Shown: positions 1 to 6,782, counted from the first letter of the stretch. The stretch: DNA of 8,678 bases from DASUDX01 sp036275365 (GCA_036275365.1 DASUDX010000122.1:1-8678); one strand, 5' to 3'. Notes: generated by a model not told the origin, from the sequence alone. Numbers and translations: made by a program.

Positions 1-2438
1 CGGCGCGGCTGCGGCTGTCCGCCACCGCGGGCACCTACCGGGTGGGTGCGGCCGGTCATCTGCTGCTGAGCCTGGCCGAGGAGGCCCGCATCCGGGGTGC
101 TCTGCAGACCCAGATCCTGCCGGCCCTGGTCGAGCGCGCGGGCGGCCAGCGCCTGCTGCTGATGGCGGGGCTGGCACCGGGTGCGGACCTGCTGTTCCTG
201 CATACGGCGCGCCGCTGGATGCGCGAGCGCCGCCTGCCGGTGGAGTGCCTGGGCCTGCTGCCGGTGCCACCCGATCTGCTGCTGCGCGACTGGATCGACA
301 GTGCCATCCGCCAGGGCTACACCCTCACCGCGGGCGACCGTCTGCAGCTGGAGGCGGAGCTGGAATCCGGTCATCGGCTGTGTGACGAGGTACTGCCGCT
401 GTTCGACCAGACCACCCCGCTCGAGCGCCTCGAGGATCGCGAGCAGCAGTACCAGCGGCTGTCCAGCCTGCTGGTCCAGCACAGCGAGGCGCTGGTGGTG
501 ATGCTGCGTCCGGGCGATTCCCAGCAGCCCGGCGGCACCGCCGAGACCCTGCGCTGGTGGCAGGACCCTGGACTGATGCCCGCCGCCCTGCGCGAGGCGG
601 GGGTGCTGAGCAGCGGCGCGCGGCCGGTGTACCGCATCGATCCCGCCAATACCGAGTCGGTCGCCGCCGACGGCTCGCCGCCGGTGCTGGTCGAGCGGGT
701 GCTCGAAGGGGTGCTCGAGCAGGCCCGCGCGGCGGCCCGGGTGGGCAATGACATCGCCTGCAACGACCTGGTCTGGCGGGCGCTGCGGGCGCTGCCCGAG
801 GGCCAGCGCGCACCGGCGGAACTGGCACGGATGCGGGTCCACACCCTGATCCGCCTCGGCAGCCTCGACCAGGCGCTCAAGGAGTACCAGCGGCTGGCAC
901 CGGCGGAGGCCCAGCGCGATGCCGCCTGGCTCTCGCTGCTCGGGCGGCTGCGCAAGGATCTGGGCCTGCGCAGCGGGCGGCGCACCCACTTTCTGGCCGC
1001 CGCCGAGGCCTATGCGCGGGCCGGACAGCTCGCCAGCGCAGAGGAGGACGCCTACAACGCGCTCAACGCCGCCACCTCGCTGGCCCTGGCCCAGGAGATG
1101 GCGGCGGCCCGGCCGCATGCCGAGCACGCCCGTGCCCTCAGCCTCAAGCAGGGCCCCGCCGACGAGGTGGCCGCCTATTACCGCTGCGCGACGCTCGCCG
1201 AGTGCGCCTTGCTGCTGGGCCGCACCGACGAGGCGGTGGAGTGGCTGCACCAGGCCAACCGCTACCTGCCCGGGGATGTGATCCGTCGGGGCGCCACCCG
1301 GCGCCAGCTGCGGCGGCTGTGCGAGGTGCTCGCGGTCGAGGTCGATGTGCTGGCCGCACTCGGCCTGCCGCCGATCCTGCTGGTGCGCCGGCTCGGTTCG
1401 GTGGGCGCGCCGGAGCTGGCCCTGCGCGCCAGCGAGCTGCGCCAGCTGCCGGCGCATGCACCGGCCTATCTGGGGCTGTGCGATGGCTTCGATCTCGGGC
1501 TGGCCGAGGCGTTGATCGACGCCGGCGTGGCCGTGCATCTGGGGCTGCCGATGCGCGCCGATCTGCTGAGCGAGACGCTGCGCGCCGAGGCCGGCGCGGG
1601 CGCGGCGGAACGGCTGCAGCGCTGCCTCGCCGCCGCCCGCTCGGTCTCGCCGGGGCGCGGCTTTCTGCCCGGCGCCGAGGAACGCGCCTGGGCCGCCCAC
1701 GAGGTCACCCGTCGCAACTTCGGTCTGGCCCTGCAGCAGGCGCAGCGTCAGGGCAGCGGGCTGCAGGTGGTGGAAGTCCAGCCGCAGACCGGCGAGCCAC
1801 TGCGGCTGCGGCTGCTGCCGGAGATGCCCCCGGGCGCCGAGCAGGCGCGCCTGGCGCGCGCGCAGATCGCCACCGAGTCCGCGCCGGTCTGGCCGCGCGG
1901 CCGCCGCATGGTGGGCCTGATCTTTGCCGACTTCGCCGGATTCCAGCGGATGAGCGAATCCCAGCTGCCGGCGTTCTGGGACAAGCCGATGCGGGCGATC
2001 GCCGACCGGCTTGACCGCCATGGCCGCAAGGTGCTCCTGCGCAGCACCTGGGGGGATGCCCTGCATGTGGTCACCGAGGATGCGGTGACGGTGGGCGAGC
2101 TGCTCGCCGATATCCAGGAGACCATCGCCCTCTATGCCCTGCGCCACGACGGCGTGCTCGGCGGGATGAATCTGCGCATGGCCGGCCACTATGGCCCGGT
2201 GTACGAGGGCGAGGACCCGATCCAGCGCCAGCGCACCTACTTCGGCACCCAGCTCTCGCTGACCGCGCGCATCGAGCCGGTGACGCCACCCGGAATGGTC
2301 TACGCCACCGAAGCCCTGGCCGCCGAGCTCGCCACCGAAGCGCCGGGCCGCTTCAACCTCGAGTATGTCGGGGAGATCGAGCTCGCCAAGCGCTTCGGCA
2401 GCTACCGGCTCTATGCCCTCAACCGGCAGCGTCGCTAG
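1..2438 (+). CDS. SLOG / helical-repeat / SLOG-like / class III nucleotidyl cyclase sensor protein (5' end outside window)
   Basis: This is probably a cytoplasmic sensor enzyme that makes a cyclic nucleotide. The frame (codons from base 3) is open to the left edge. GTG at 42 would start inside the first beta-strand of the fold (YRVGAAGH), so the true start is upstream; residues below count from that GTG. Residues 1-200 look SLOG-like: GH at 5-6, GLAPGAD at 43-49, GGTAE at 164-168. Residues 220-460 are Ala/Leu-rich helices resembling a TPR or 'TRAFs-binding' solenoid (DAYNALNAAT at 336-345). Residues 472-580 look like a second SLOG-like unit (GLCDGFDLGLAEALIDAG). Residues 620-795 form a class III cyclase domain. 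Metal-binding Asp630 (FADFAGF) and Asp672 (TWGDA) are present, as is the transition-state Arg743. The usual substrate Lys and transition-state Asn positions appear to be Ser668 and Ser739. No signal peptide or membrane segment is visible. Domain calls are from recalled family patterns; substrate and trigger are unknown. Confidence 0.8.
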   Translation, partial: ARLRLSATAGTYRVGAAGHLLLSLAEEARIRGALQTQILPALVERAGGQRLLLMAGLAPGADLLFLHTARRWMRERRLPVECLGLLPVPPDLLLRDWIDSAIRQGYTLTAGDRLQLEAELESGHRLCDEVLPLFDQTTPLERLEDREQQYQRLSSLLVQHSEALVVMLRPGDSQQPGGTAETLRWWQDPGLMPAALREAGVLSSGARPVYRIDPANTESVAADGSPPVLVERVLEGVLEQARAAARVGNDIACNDLVWRALRALPEGQRAPAELARMRVHTLIRLGSLDQALKEYQRLAPAEAQRDAAWLSLLGRLRKDLGLRSGRRTHFLAAAEAYARAGQLASAEEDAYNALNAATSLALAQEMAAARPHAEHARALSLKQGPADEVAAYYRCATLAECALLLGRTDEAVEWLHQANRYLPGDVIRRGATRRQLRRLCEVLAVEVDVLAALGLPPILLVRRLGSVGAPELALRASELRQLPAHAPAYLGLCDGFDLGLAEALIDAGVAVHLGLPMRADLLSETLRAEAGAGAAERLQRCLAAARSVSPGRGFLPGAEERAWAAHEVTRRNFGLALQQAQRQGSGLQVVEVQPQTGEPLRLRLLPEMPPGAEQARLARAQIATESAPVWPRGRRMVGLIFADFAGFQRMSESQLPAFWDKPMRAIADRLDRHGRKVLLRSTWGDALHVVTEDAVTVGELLADIQETIALYALRHDGVLGGMNLRMAGHYGPVYEGEDPIQRQRTYFGTQLSLTARIEPVTPPGMVYATEALAAELATEAPGRFNLEYVGEIELAKRFGSYRLYALNRQRR

Positions 2439-2450
2439 ACTGCCGTCAGC

Positions 2451-2487
2451 GGGGGTCGCGCAGACACCCCCGGGCGCTGCGGCGCCC
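2451..2487 (+). terminator. Tandem GC-rich hairpins after the cyclase gene, possible transcript end
   Basis: Two adjacent inverted repeats begin 12 bases after the stop codon. GGGGGT (2451-2456) pairs with ACCCCC (2466-2471). GGGCGC (2472-2477) pairs perfectly with GCGCCC (2482-2487) across a TGCG loop. No T-run follows, so this is not a canonical intrinsic terminator. It may act as an RNA 3'-end stabiliser or as part of a Rho-dependent end. Confidence 0.35.
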
Positions 2488-2492
2488 TGACG

Positions 2493-2548
2493 CTTCGTCC
2501 AAGCTCTGCCGCCGGGTGCGCCTGCGCCCCCGTCTGCCCTGGACGAAG
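2493..2548 (+). promoter_or_regulatory. Long inverted repeat in the chrA leader that overlaps its ribosome binding site
   Basis: CTTCGTCCA (2493-2501) and TGGACGAAG (2540-2548) are perfect 9-base inverted arms 38 bases apart. Between them is a smaller hairpin, GGGTGC (2514-2519) with GCGCCC (2524-2529), containing one G-T pair and a GCCT loop. The right arm contains the only Shine-Dalgarno-like sequence (GGACGA) before the chrA ATG at 2554. A folded leader would therefore hide the ribosome binding site. The repeats are directly visible; the control function is inference, and a protein operator is also possible. Confidence 0.35.
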
Positions 2549-2553
2549 ACCCG

Positions 2554-3873
2554 ATGACCGCCCCTGCCGCCGCCCCACCCGCCCCGAGCTTCGCCGCTGC
2601 CGCGCGCTACTGGCTCAAGCTCGGCTTCATCAGCTTCGGCGGACCGGCCGGGCAGATCGCGCTGATGCACCAGGAACTGGTCGAGCGGCGCCGCTGGATC
2701 TCCGAGGGTCGCTACCTGCATGCCCTCAACTACTGCATGGTGCTGCCGGGGCCGGAGGCGCAGCAGCTCGCCACCTACATCGGCTGGCTGCTGCATGGCC
2801 GCTGGGGCGGGCTGGTGGCCGGCGGGCTGTTCGTCCTGCCCTCGCTGCTGATCCTGATCGGGCTGTCCTGGCTGTATCTGCGCTTCGGCGAGACCACCCT
2901 GCTGCAGGGGGTGCTCTACGGCATCCGCCCGGCGGTGACGGCGCTGGTGCTGTTCGCCGCCTGGCGGATCGGCAGCAAGACCCTGCGCAACCGGCCGCTG
3001 CAGGCGCTGGCCCTGGGCAGCCTGCTCGCCCTGCTGCTGGGGGCACCCTTCCCCGCCATCATTCTCCTCGCCGGTCTGCTCGGCCTGTGGTGGGGGCGGG
3101 TGCGCCCGCAGTGGGTGGCCGCGGCCGGCGGGCATGGCAGCGCCGGCGACCGGCCACACCCGCCGGCGCTGATCGATGACCACACCCCGCCGCCGGCGCG
3201 TGCCGCCCATCCGCTGCGTCAGGCGGTGCGGATCGGCGTGCTCGGCAGCCTGCTGGTCATCGCCGGCGTGCTCCTGCTGCGGCTCTGGCCGGGGGTGCCG
3301 GCGGTGCTGGGGGCGATGGCGCTGTTCTTCACCCAGGCCGCCCTGCTCACCTTCGGCGGAGCCTATGCGGTGCTGCCGTATGTCTATCAGGGCGCGGTGC
3401 ACCAGTTCGGCTGGCTGAGCGGGCCACAGATGATGGATGGCCTGGCGCTCGGCGAGACCACGCCGGGGCCGCTGATCATGGTGGTGGCCTTCGTCGGCTT
3501 CGTCGGCGGCTGGCAGGCCCCGGGCGGGGATGCGTCACTGGCGGTGCTGGGGGCGGTGGTCGCCACCCTGTTCACCTTTCTGCCGTCCTTCCTGTTCATC
3601 TTCGCCGGCGCACCGATCGTCGAAGCCAGCCGCCAGCGGCCACGGCTGAGTGCCCCCCTCACCGCCATCACCGCGGCGGTGGTCGGGGTGATCGTCTCCC
3701 TGGCGCTGTTCTTCGGCCGCCACACGCTGTGGGTGGAGGGTCGGCTGGATGGGGTGGCCCTGGCGCTGACCGTGCTGGCCTGGCTGGCGCTGCAGCGCTA
3801 CGGCCGTTCGCCGGTACAGGTGATCCTGGTCTGCGCCGGGCTGGGCGTGCTGCTGGGCGCGCTCCGGCCCTGA
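2554..3873 (+). CDS. chrA: Chromate transporter ChrA, two-domain (long-chain) form
   Basis: This is an inner-membrane CHR-superfamily transporter, classically exporting chromate and giving chromate resistance. At 439 residues it has the usual size of long-chain ChrA and contains both homologous halves. The N-terminal half (about 14-180) shows FGGPAGQ at 28-34 and LPGPEAQQLATYIGW at 64-78. The C-terminal half (about 225-437) shows TFGGAYAVLPYV at 266-277 and LGETTPGPL at 299-307. A polar, Pro/His-rich linker at about 185-220 separates two blocks of hydrophobic segments. ATG 2554 is the only sensible start, because the frame closes at a stop codon at 2488 and no other start lies between. It sits 115 bases after the cyclase gene and 147 bases before the sulfate operon's first gene. 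Chromate is a sulfate analogue imported by sulfate transporters, so its place beside a sulfate importer makes sense. Family assignment is firm; substrate is inferred. Confidence 0.93.
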   Translation: MTAPAAAPPAPSFAAAARYWLKLGFISFGGPAGQIALMHQELVERRRWISEGRYLHALNYCMVLPGPEAQQLATYIGWLLHGRWGGLVAGGLFVLPSLLILIGLSWLYLRFGETTLLQGVLYGIRPAVTALVLFAAWRIGSKTLRNRPLQALALGSLLALLLGAPFPAIILLAGLLGLWWGRVRPQWVAAAGGHGSAGDRPHPPALIDDHTPPPARAAHPLRQAVRIGVLGSLLVIAGVLLLRLWPGVPAVLGAMALFFTQAALLTFGGAYAVLPYVYQGAVHQFGWLSGPQMMDGLALGETTPGPLIMVVAFVGFVGGWQAPGGDASLAVLGAVVATLFTFLPSFLFIFAGAPIVEASRQRPRLSAPLTAITAAVVGVIVSLALFFGRHTLWVEGRLDGVALALTVLAWLALQRYGRSPVQVILVCAGLGVLLGALRP

Positions 3874-3910
3874 CCGGGGCGGCGCGGCGGCCATCCGGCC
3901 AGATCGGCGG

Positions 3911-3968
3911 GTCTTATATTCATTTTTAAGCCTATAAAAATCACTAAATATTCGTTCCAGTCTTAAAG
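3911..3968 (+). promoter_or_regulatory. AT-rich promoter/operator island of the sulfate operon
   Basis: This is the only AT-rich stretch in the window, lying between chrA and the first sulfate-operon gene. It contains an inverted repeat, ATTTTTA (3922-3928) with TAAAAAT (3935-3941), around a six-base centre. It also has a direct repeat, ATATTCATT (3916-3924) and ATATTCGTT (3948-3956), offset by 32 bases, about three helical turns. Possible -10 hexamers are TATAAA (3933-3938) and TAAATA (3945-3950). No unambiguous -35 is visible. Paired sites in an AT-rich setting before a sulfate operon suit a LysR-type regulator such as CysB. The sequence features are seen; the regulator is inferred. Confidence 0.6.
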
Positions 3969-4020
3969 CGGCCTGTTCAGGATGCGCCCCACGGCACCAC
4001 CCGCCGCTGGAGTGCAGCTG

Positions 4021-4218
4021 ATGGACCCCAACCCGACCTCGCCGACATCCGACGCCCTGCTCGCCCGCATCGGCTCGGCCCTGCGCGACCTGCGCTACGG
4101 CTCGGTGGAGATCGTGGTGCACGAGGGACGGGTGGTGCAGCTCGAGCGGCGCGAGCGCCTGCGCCTGACCCCTCCATTGCCGCGGCGTGGCGAGTCCTCC
4201 TCCTCCACCGCCGACTGA
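4021..4218 (+). CDS. YezD-like small protein (DUF2292)
   Basis: This 65-residue protein of unknown molecular function has the DUF2292/YezD core at about residues 18-48: ALRDLRYGSVEIVVHEG followed by RVVQLERRERLRL. Such proteins are recurrently encoded beside sulfate and sulfonate transport genes. ATG 4021 is preferred because TGGAG (4008-4012) lies 8 bases ahead of it. An in-frame ATG at 3982 would add 13 residues but has no good ribosome binding site and precedes the conserved part. The C-terminal tail (Pro/Arg/Ser-rich, from about 50) looks disordered. There is no signal peptide, so the protein is probably cytoplasmic. It is the first gene after the AT-rich promoter island and is therefore likely sulfur-starvation induced. 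A role in DNA, RNA or anion binding cannot be judged from sequence. Confidence 0.8.
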   Translation: MDPNPTSPTSDALLARIGSALRDLRYGSVEIVVHEGRVVQLERRERLRLTPPLPRRGESSSSTAD

Positions 4219-4230
4219 CCGACTCCGAAC

Positions 4231-4263
4231 GGACCGCCGACGCCCGCTCCGCGAGGCCGGTCC
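4231..4263 (+). repeat. Inverted repeat between the YezD-like gene and the porin gene
   Basis: GGACCG (4231-4236) pairs perfectly with CGGTCC (4258-4263) in the 66-base gap. It ends 9 bases before the porin's Shine-Dalgarno sequence AAGGA (4273-4277). No T-run follows. It could tune mRNA stability between the two genes, but six base pairs around a 21-base loop is weak evidence at this GC content. Confidence 0.25.
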
Positions 4264-4284
4264 CTGCCTGCCAAGGACACCCCT

Positions 4285-5733
4285 GTGACTGCTCCCCTGT
4301 TCCGCCGCTCCGCGGCGTTCCCCGCCCGCACCACCCGCGCCGCCTGGAGTTTCTGGACCGCAGGCCTGACCGCGCTGGGCCTGCTGCTGACGGCCGCCCC
4401 GGCGCGCGCCGAGACCGCCGCGGTTGACGACACCAGCCCCGAAGCCCTCGACCAGCGCCTGCGCATCCTCGAGCGCCAGCTGGAGCTCGCCCGGGAAGAC
4501 CAGGCCGCCAAGGCCAAGGACGCCACCACCACCCGCTTCGACGAGCGCGGGCTGTCGGTGAAGAAAGGGGACTTCGAGTTCAAGCTGCGCGGCACCGCCC
4601 AGGCCGATCTGCGCTTCTTCCTCGACGATTCGGCCCCGCGCAGCAACGACACCCTGATCCTGCGCCGGCTGCGGCCGAACTTCGAGTTCGCGCTCGGTCA
4701 GCTCGCCAGCTTCCGTCTGCAGCCGGAGTTCGCCGGCGACGCCACCACGGTGATCGATGCCCATGTGGACCTGCGCTTCACGCCGGCCGCCAACATCCGG
4801 GTCGGTCTGCAGAAGCCGCCGGTGGGGCTGGAGCGGCTGGTGTCGGCCAGCAGCCTGGAGTTCATCGAGCGCGGCTTCGCCACCGAGCTGGCGCCCAGCC
4901 GTGACCTCGGCGTGCTGCTGCACGGCGATCTGCTCGGTGGCACCCTCAATTACGGCCTCGGCTACTTCAATGGCGCGCCGGATGGCCGCAATGCTCCGAC
5001 CACCGACGGCGACAACCGCAAGGAACTGGCCGCCCGTCTGTTCGCCGAGCCGTTCAAGAACGATGTGGGCGCGCTGCAGGGGCTGGGCTTTGGTCTGGCC
5101 TACACGCAGGGCAACAAGCTGGGCGAGGGCAACAACTTCCTGCCGCGCTACCGCACGGCCGGCCAGAATGTGTTCTTCCAGTACCAGGCCGCCACCGCCG
5201 CCAGCGGCACCACGGCGGCCACGCCGGGCGTGCTGGCCAGCGGCGAGCATCTGCGGCTGTCGCCGCAGTTCACCTTCTACCGCGGTGCCTTCGGTCTGCT
5301 CGGCGAGTACATCACCTCGGAGCAGGAGGTGACCCGCGGCAGCGCGGCCGGCTCGTTCGAGCACGAGGCCTGGAATCTGTACGCCACCTACGCCCTGACC
5401 GGCGAGGATGCGAGCTTCCGTGGCATCGCCCGTCCGGCCCAGCCGTTCGCCCTGGGCACCTCGGGCTGGGGCGCGGTGGAGCTGGCGCTGCGCTATGGCG
5501 TGCTCACCCTCGATGACCAGGTGTTCGTCGGCGATGCCGCCACCCGTTTCGCCAACCCGGCGAGCTCGGCCCGCGAGGCCAGCAGCTACACGGTGGGGAT
5601 CAACTGGTATCTGACCAGCAACGCCAAGCTGGTCCTGAACTACTCCAACACCGGCTTCGAAGGCGGCGCCGCCGGCGGTGCCGATCGCGAGGACGAGAAG
5701 GCGCTGTTCACCCGCTTCCAGGTGGCCTTCTGA
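4285..5733 (+). CDS. OprP/OprO-type anion-selective outer-membrane porin
   Basis: This outer-membrane beta-barrel belongs to the phosphate-selective porin O/P family (482 residues). It starts at GTG 4285, with AAGGA (4273-4277) 7 bases upstream. A basic leader, a hydrophobic stretch (about 19-38) and AAPARA ending at residue 42 form a signal peptide with likely cleavage before Glu43. Residues 52-80 are a charged, heptad-like coiled coil that may form a periplasmic trimerisation stalk, as in OprO/OprP. The barrel begins near residue 95 (FEFKLRGTAQADLRFFLDD) with alternating strand pattern, LQKPPVGLERL at 175-185 and GLGYFNGAPDG at 224-234. The chain ends in Phe482 (RFQVAF), the usual barrel-assembly signal. 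Family members are known for phosphate or pyrophosphate. Its position between the YezD-like gene and sbp suggests it admits sulfate or organosulfates, which is inference. Confidence 0.88.
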   Translation: MTAPLFRRSAAFPARTTRAAWSFWTAGLTALGLLLTAAPARAETAAVDDTSPEALDQRLRILERQLELAREDQAAKAKDATTTRFDERGLSVKKGDFEFKLRGTAQADLRFFLDDSAPRSNDTLILRRLRPNFEFALGQLASFRLQPEFAGDATTVIDAHVDLRFTPAANIRVGLQKPPVGLERLVSASSLEFIERGFATELAPSRDLGVLLHGDLLGGTLNYGLGYFNGAPDGRNAPTTDGDNRKELAARLFAEPFKNDVGALQGLGFGLAYTQGNKLGEGNNFLPRYRTAGQNVFFQYQAATAASGTTAATPGVLASGEHLRLSPQFTFYRGAFGLLGEYITSEQEVTRGSAAGSFEHEAWNLYATYALTGEDASFRGIARPAQPFALGTSGWGAVELALRYGVLTLDDQVFVGDAATRFANPASSAREASSYTVGINWYLTSNAKLVLNYSNTGFEGGAAGGADREDEKALFTRFQVAF

Positions 5734-5771
5734 TCCCTCTCTCCGACCCTCTCCTCTCTCCGAGTCTCTCC
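5734..5771 (+). repeat. Pyrimidine-rich leader of sbp with tandem CTCTCTCCGA units
   Basis: The whole 38-base gap between the porin stop and the sbp ATG is CT-rich. CTCTCTCCGA occurs exactly twice (5737-5746 and 5754-5763), and a degenerate third copy, TCTCTCCA, runs into the start codon. There is no Shine-Dalgarno sequence, so sbp translation would depend on an unstructured leader or on coupling to the porin gene. Confidence 0.6.
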
Positions 5772-6764
5772 ATGATCCAGAAACTTCTCCTCGCCGCTGC
5801 CCTGACCGCCGCGAGCTTTGTCAGCAGCGCCGCCAGCGTCGAGCTGCTCAATGTGTCCTACGACCCCACCCGCGAGCTGTACAAGGAGGTCAACGAGGCC
5901 TTCGCTGCAAAATGGAAGGCGCAGACCGGTGACAGCGTCACCATCAAGCAGTCGCACGGGGGCTCCGGCAAGCAGGCACGCTCGGTCATCGACGGCCTGT
6001 CCGCCGATGTGGTGACCCTGGCCCTGGCCGGCGATATCGATGTGCTGCACGAGCGGGCCAAGCTGATTCCGAAGAACTGGCAGACCCGGCTGCCGCACAA
6101 CAGCAGCCCCTACACCTCGACCATCGTGCTGCTGGTGCGCAAGGGCAATCCCAAGGGCATCAAGGACTGGGGGGATCTGGTCAAGCCCGGCGTTTCGGTG
6201 ATCACGCCCAACCCCAAGACCTCGGGCGGCGCCCGCTGGAACTATCTCGCCGCCTATGCCTGGGCCAAGAAGGCCTACGGCAGCGATGAGAAGGCCCGCG
6301 AGTACCTGACCAAGCTCTTCGCCAATGTGCCGGTCCTCGATACCGGTGCCCGCGGCTCCACCACCACTTTCGTCCAGCGCCGCATCGGCGATGTGTTCAT
6401 CTCCTGGGAGAACGAGGCCTTCCTCGCCATCGAGGAGTTCGGTGCCGACAAGTTCGAGATCGTGGTGCCCTCGCTGTCGATCCTCGCCGAACCACCGGTC
6501 AGCCTGGTCGACAAGGTGGTGGACAAGCGCGGCACCCGCAAGGTGGCCGAGGCCTATCTGCAGTTCCTGTTCTCGCCGGAGGGCCAGGCCTTCGCCGGCA
6601 AGCACCACTACCGTCCGCGGGACCCGGCGGCCCTGGCGCCCTATGCCAGCAAGTTCCCGCAGATCCCGCTGGTGACCATCGACGAGTTCGGCGGCTGGGC
6701 CAAGGCGCAGCCCGAGCACTTCGGCGATGGCGGCGTGTTCGACCAGATCTACGGCGTGCGCTGA
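5772..6764 (+). CDS. sbp: Periplasmic sulfate-binding protein
   Basis: This is the periplasmic solute-binding component of a SulT-type sulfate/thiosulfate ABC transporter (330 residues, typical size). A short signal peptide spans residues 1-21 (MIQK, a hydrophobic core, then FVSSAA), with cleavage near Ser22. Family motifs are clear: SYDPTRELY at 29-37, QSHGGSGKQARSV at 60-72, DVVTLALAGDID at 79-90, NPKTSGGARWNYLAAY at 147-162 and a GDVFISWENEA block at 206-216. These loops form the sulfate pocket in Sbp/CysP proteins, which hold the anion by backbone NH and Ser/Trp contacts. The sequence looks closer to Sbp than to CysP, but thiosulfate may also be bound. It follows the porin by 38 bases and precedes the molbindin by 18 bases, consistent with one transcript feeding CysT/CysW downstream. 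Confidence 0.95.
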   Translation: MIQKLLLAAALTAASFVSSAASVELLNVSYDPTRELYKEVNEAFAAKWKAQTGDSVTIKQSHGGSGKQARSVIDGLSADVVTLALAGDIDVLHERAKLIPKNWQTRLPHNSSPYTSTIVLLVRKGNPKGIKDWGDLVKPGVSVITPNPKTSGGARWNYLAAYAWAKKAYGSDEKAREYLTKLFANVPVLDTGARGSTTTFVQRRIGDVFISWENEAFLAIEEFGADKFEIVVPSLSILAEPPVSLVDKVVDKRGTRKVAEAYLQFLFSPEGQAFAGKHHYRPRDPAALAPYASKFPQIPLVTIDEFGGWAKAQPEHFGDGGVFDQIYGVR

Positions 6765-6782
6765 GCCCAGAGGACGCCTCCG

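Noticed and set aside
42..44. GTG at 42 as the true start of the cyclase gene
   Set aside because: The frame is open upstream to the window edge, and this codon lies inside the first beta-strand of the SLOG-like fold.
2446..3402. 318-codon minus-strand open frame opposite chrA
   Set aside because: It is antisense to a clear ChrA, with biased His/Gln/Arg composition and no recognisable domain.
1..3873. Cyclase gene plus chrA as a Pycsar-like cyclase and membrane-effector defence pair
   Set aside because: ChrA is a complete two-domain transporter with normal motifs and no cyclic-nucleotide-binding domain, and the two genes are separated by a structured 115-base gap. Known Pycsar effectors look different.
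3874..3930. Possible intrinsic terminator of chrA ending in the TTTTT at 3923-3927
   Set aside because: No clean GC stem lies immediately before the T-run; GGCC repeats near 3891-3900 give only a four-base stem, and the T-run is part of the promoter dyad.
3535..5364. 609-codon open frame on the minus strand across chrA, the AT-rich promoter and the porin gene
   Set aside because: It overlaps three well-supported + strand features, its translation is Gln/Gly/Arg-rich low-complexity sequence with no family motif, and such frames are expected opposite GC-rich codons.
5640..6719. 359-codon minus-strand open frame opposite sbp
   Set aside because: It is a shadow of the Sbp reading frame; the + strand protein has signal peptide and family motifs throughout.
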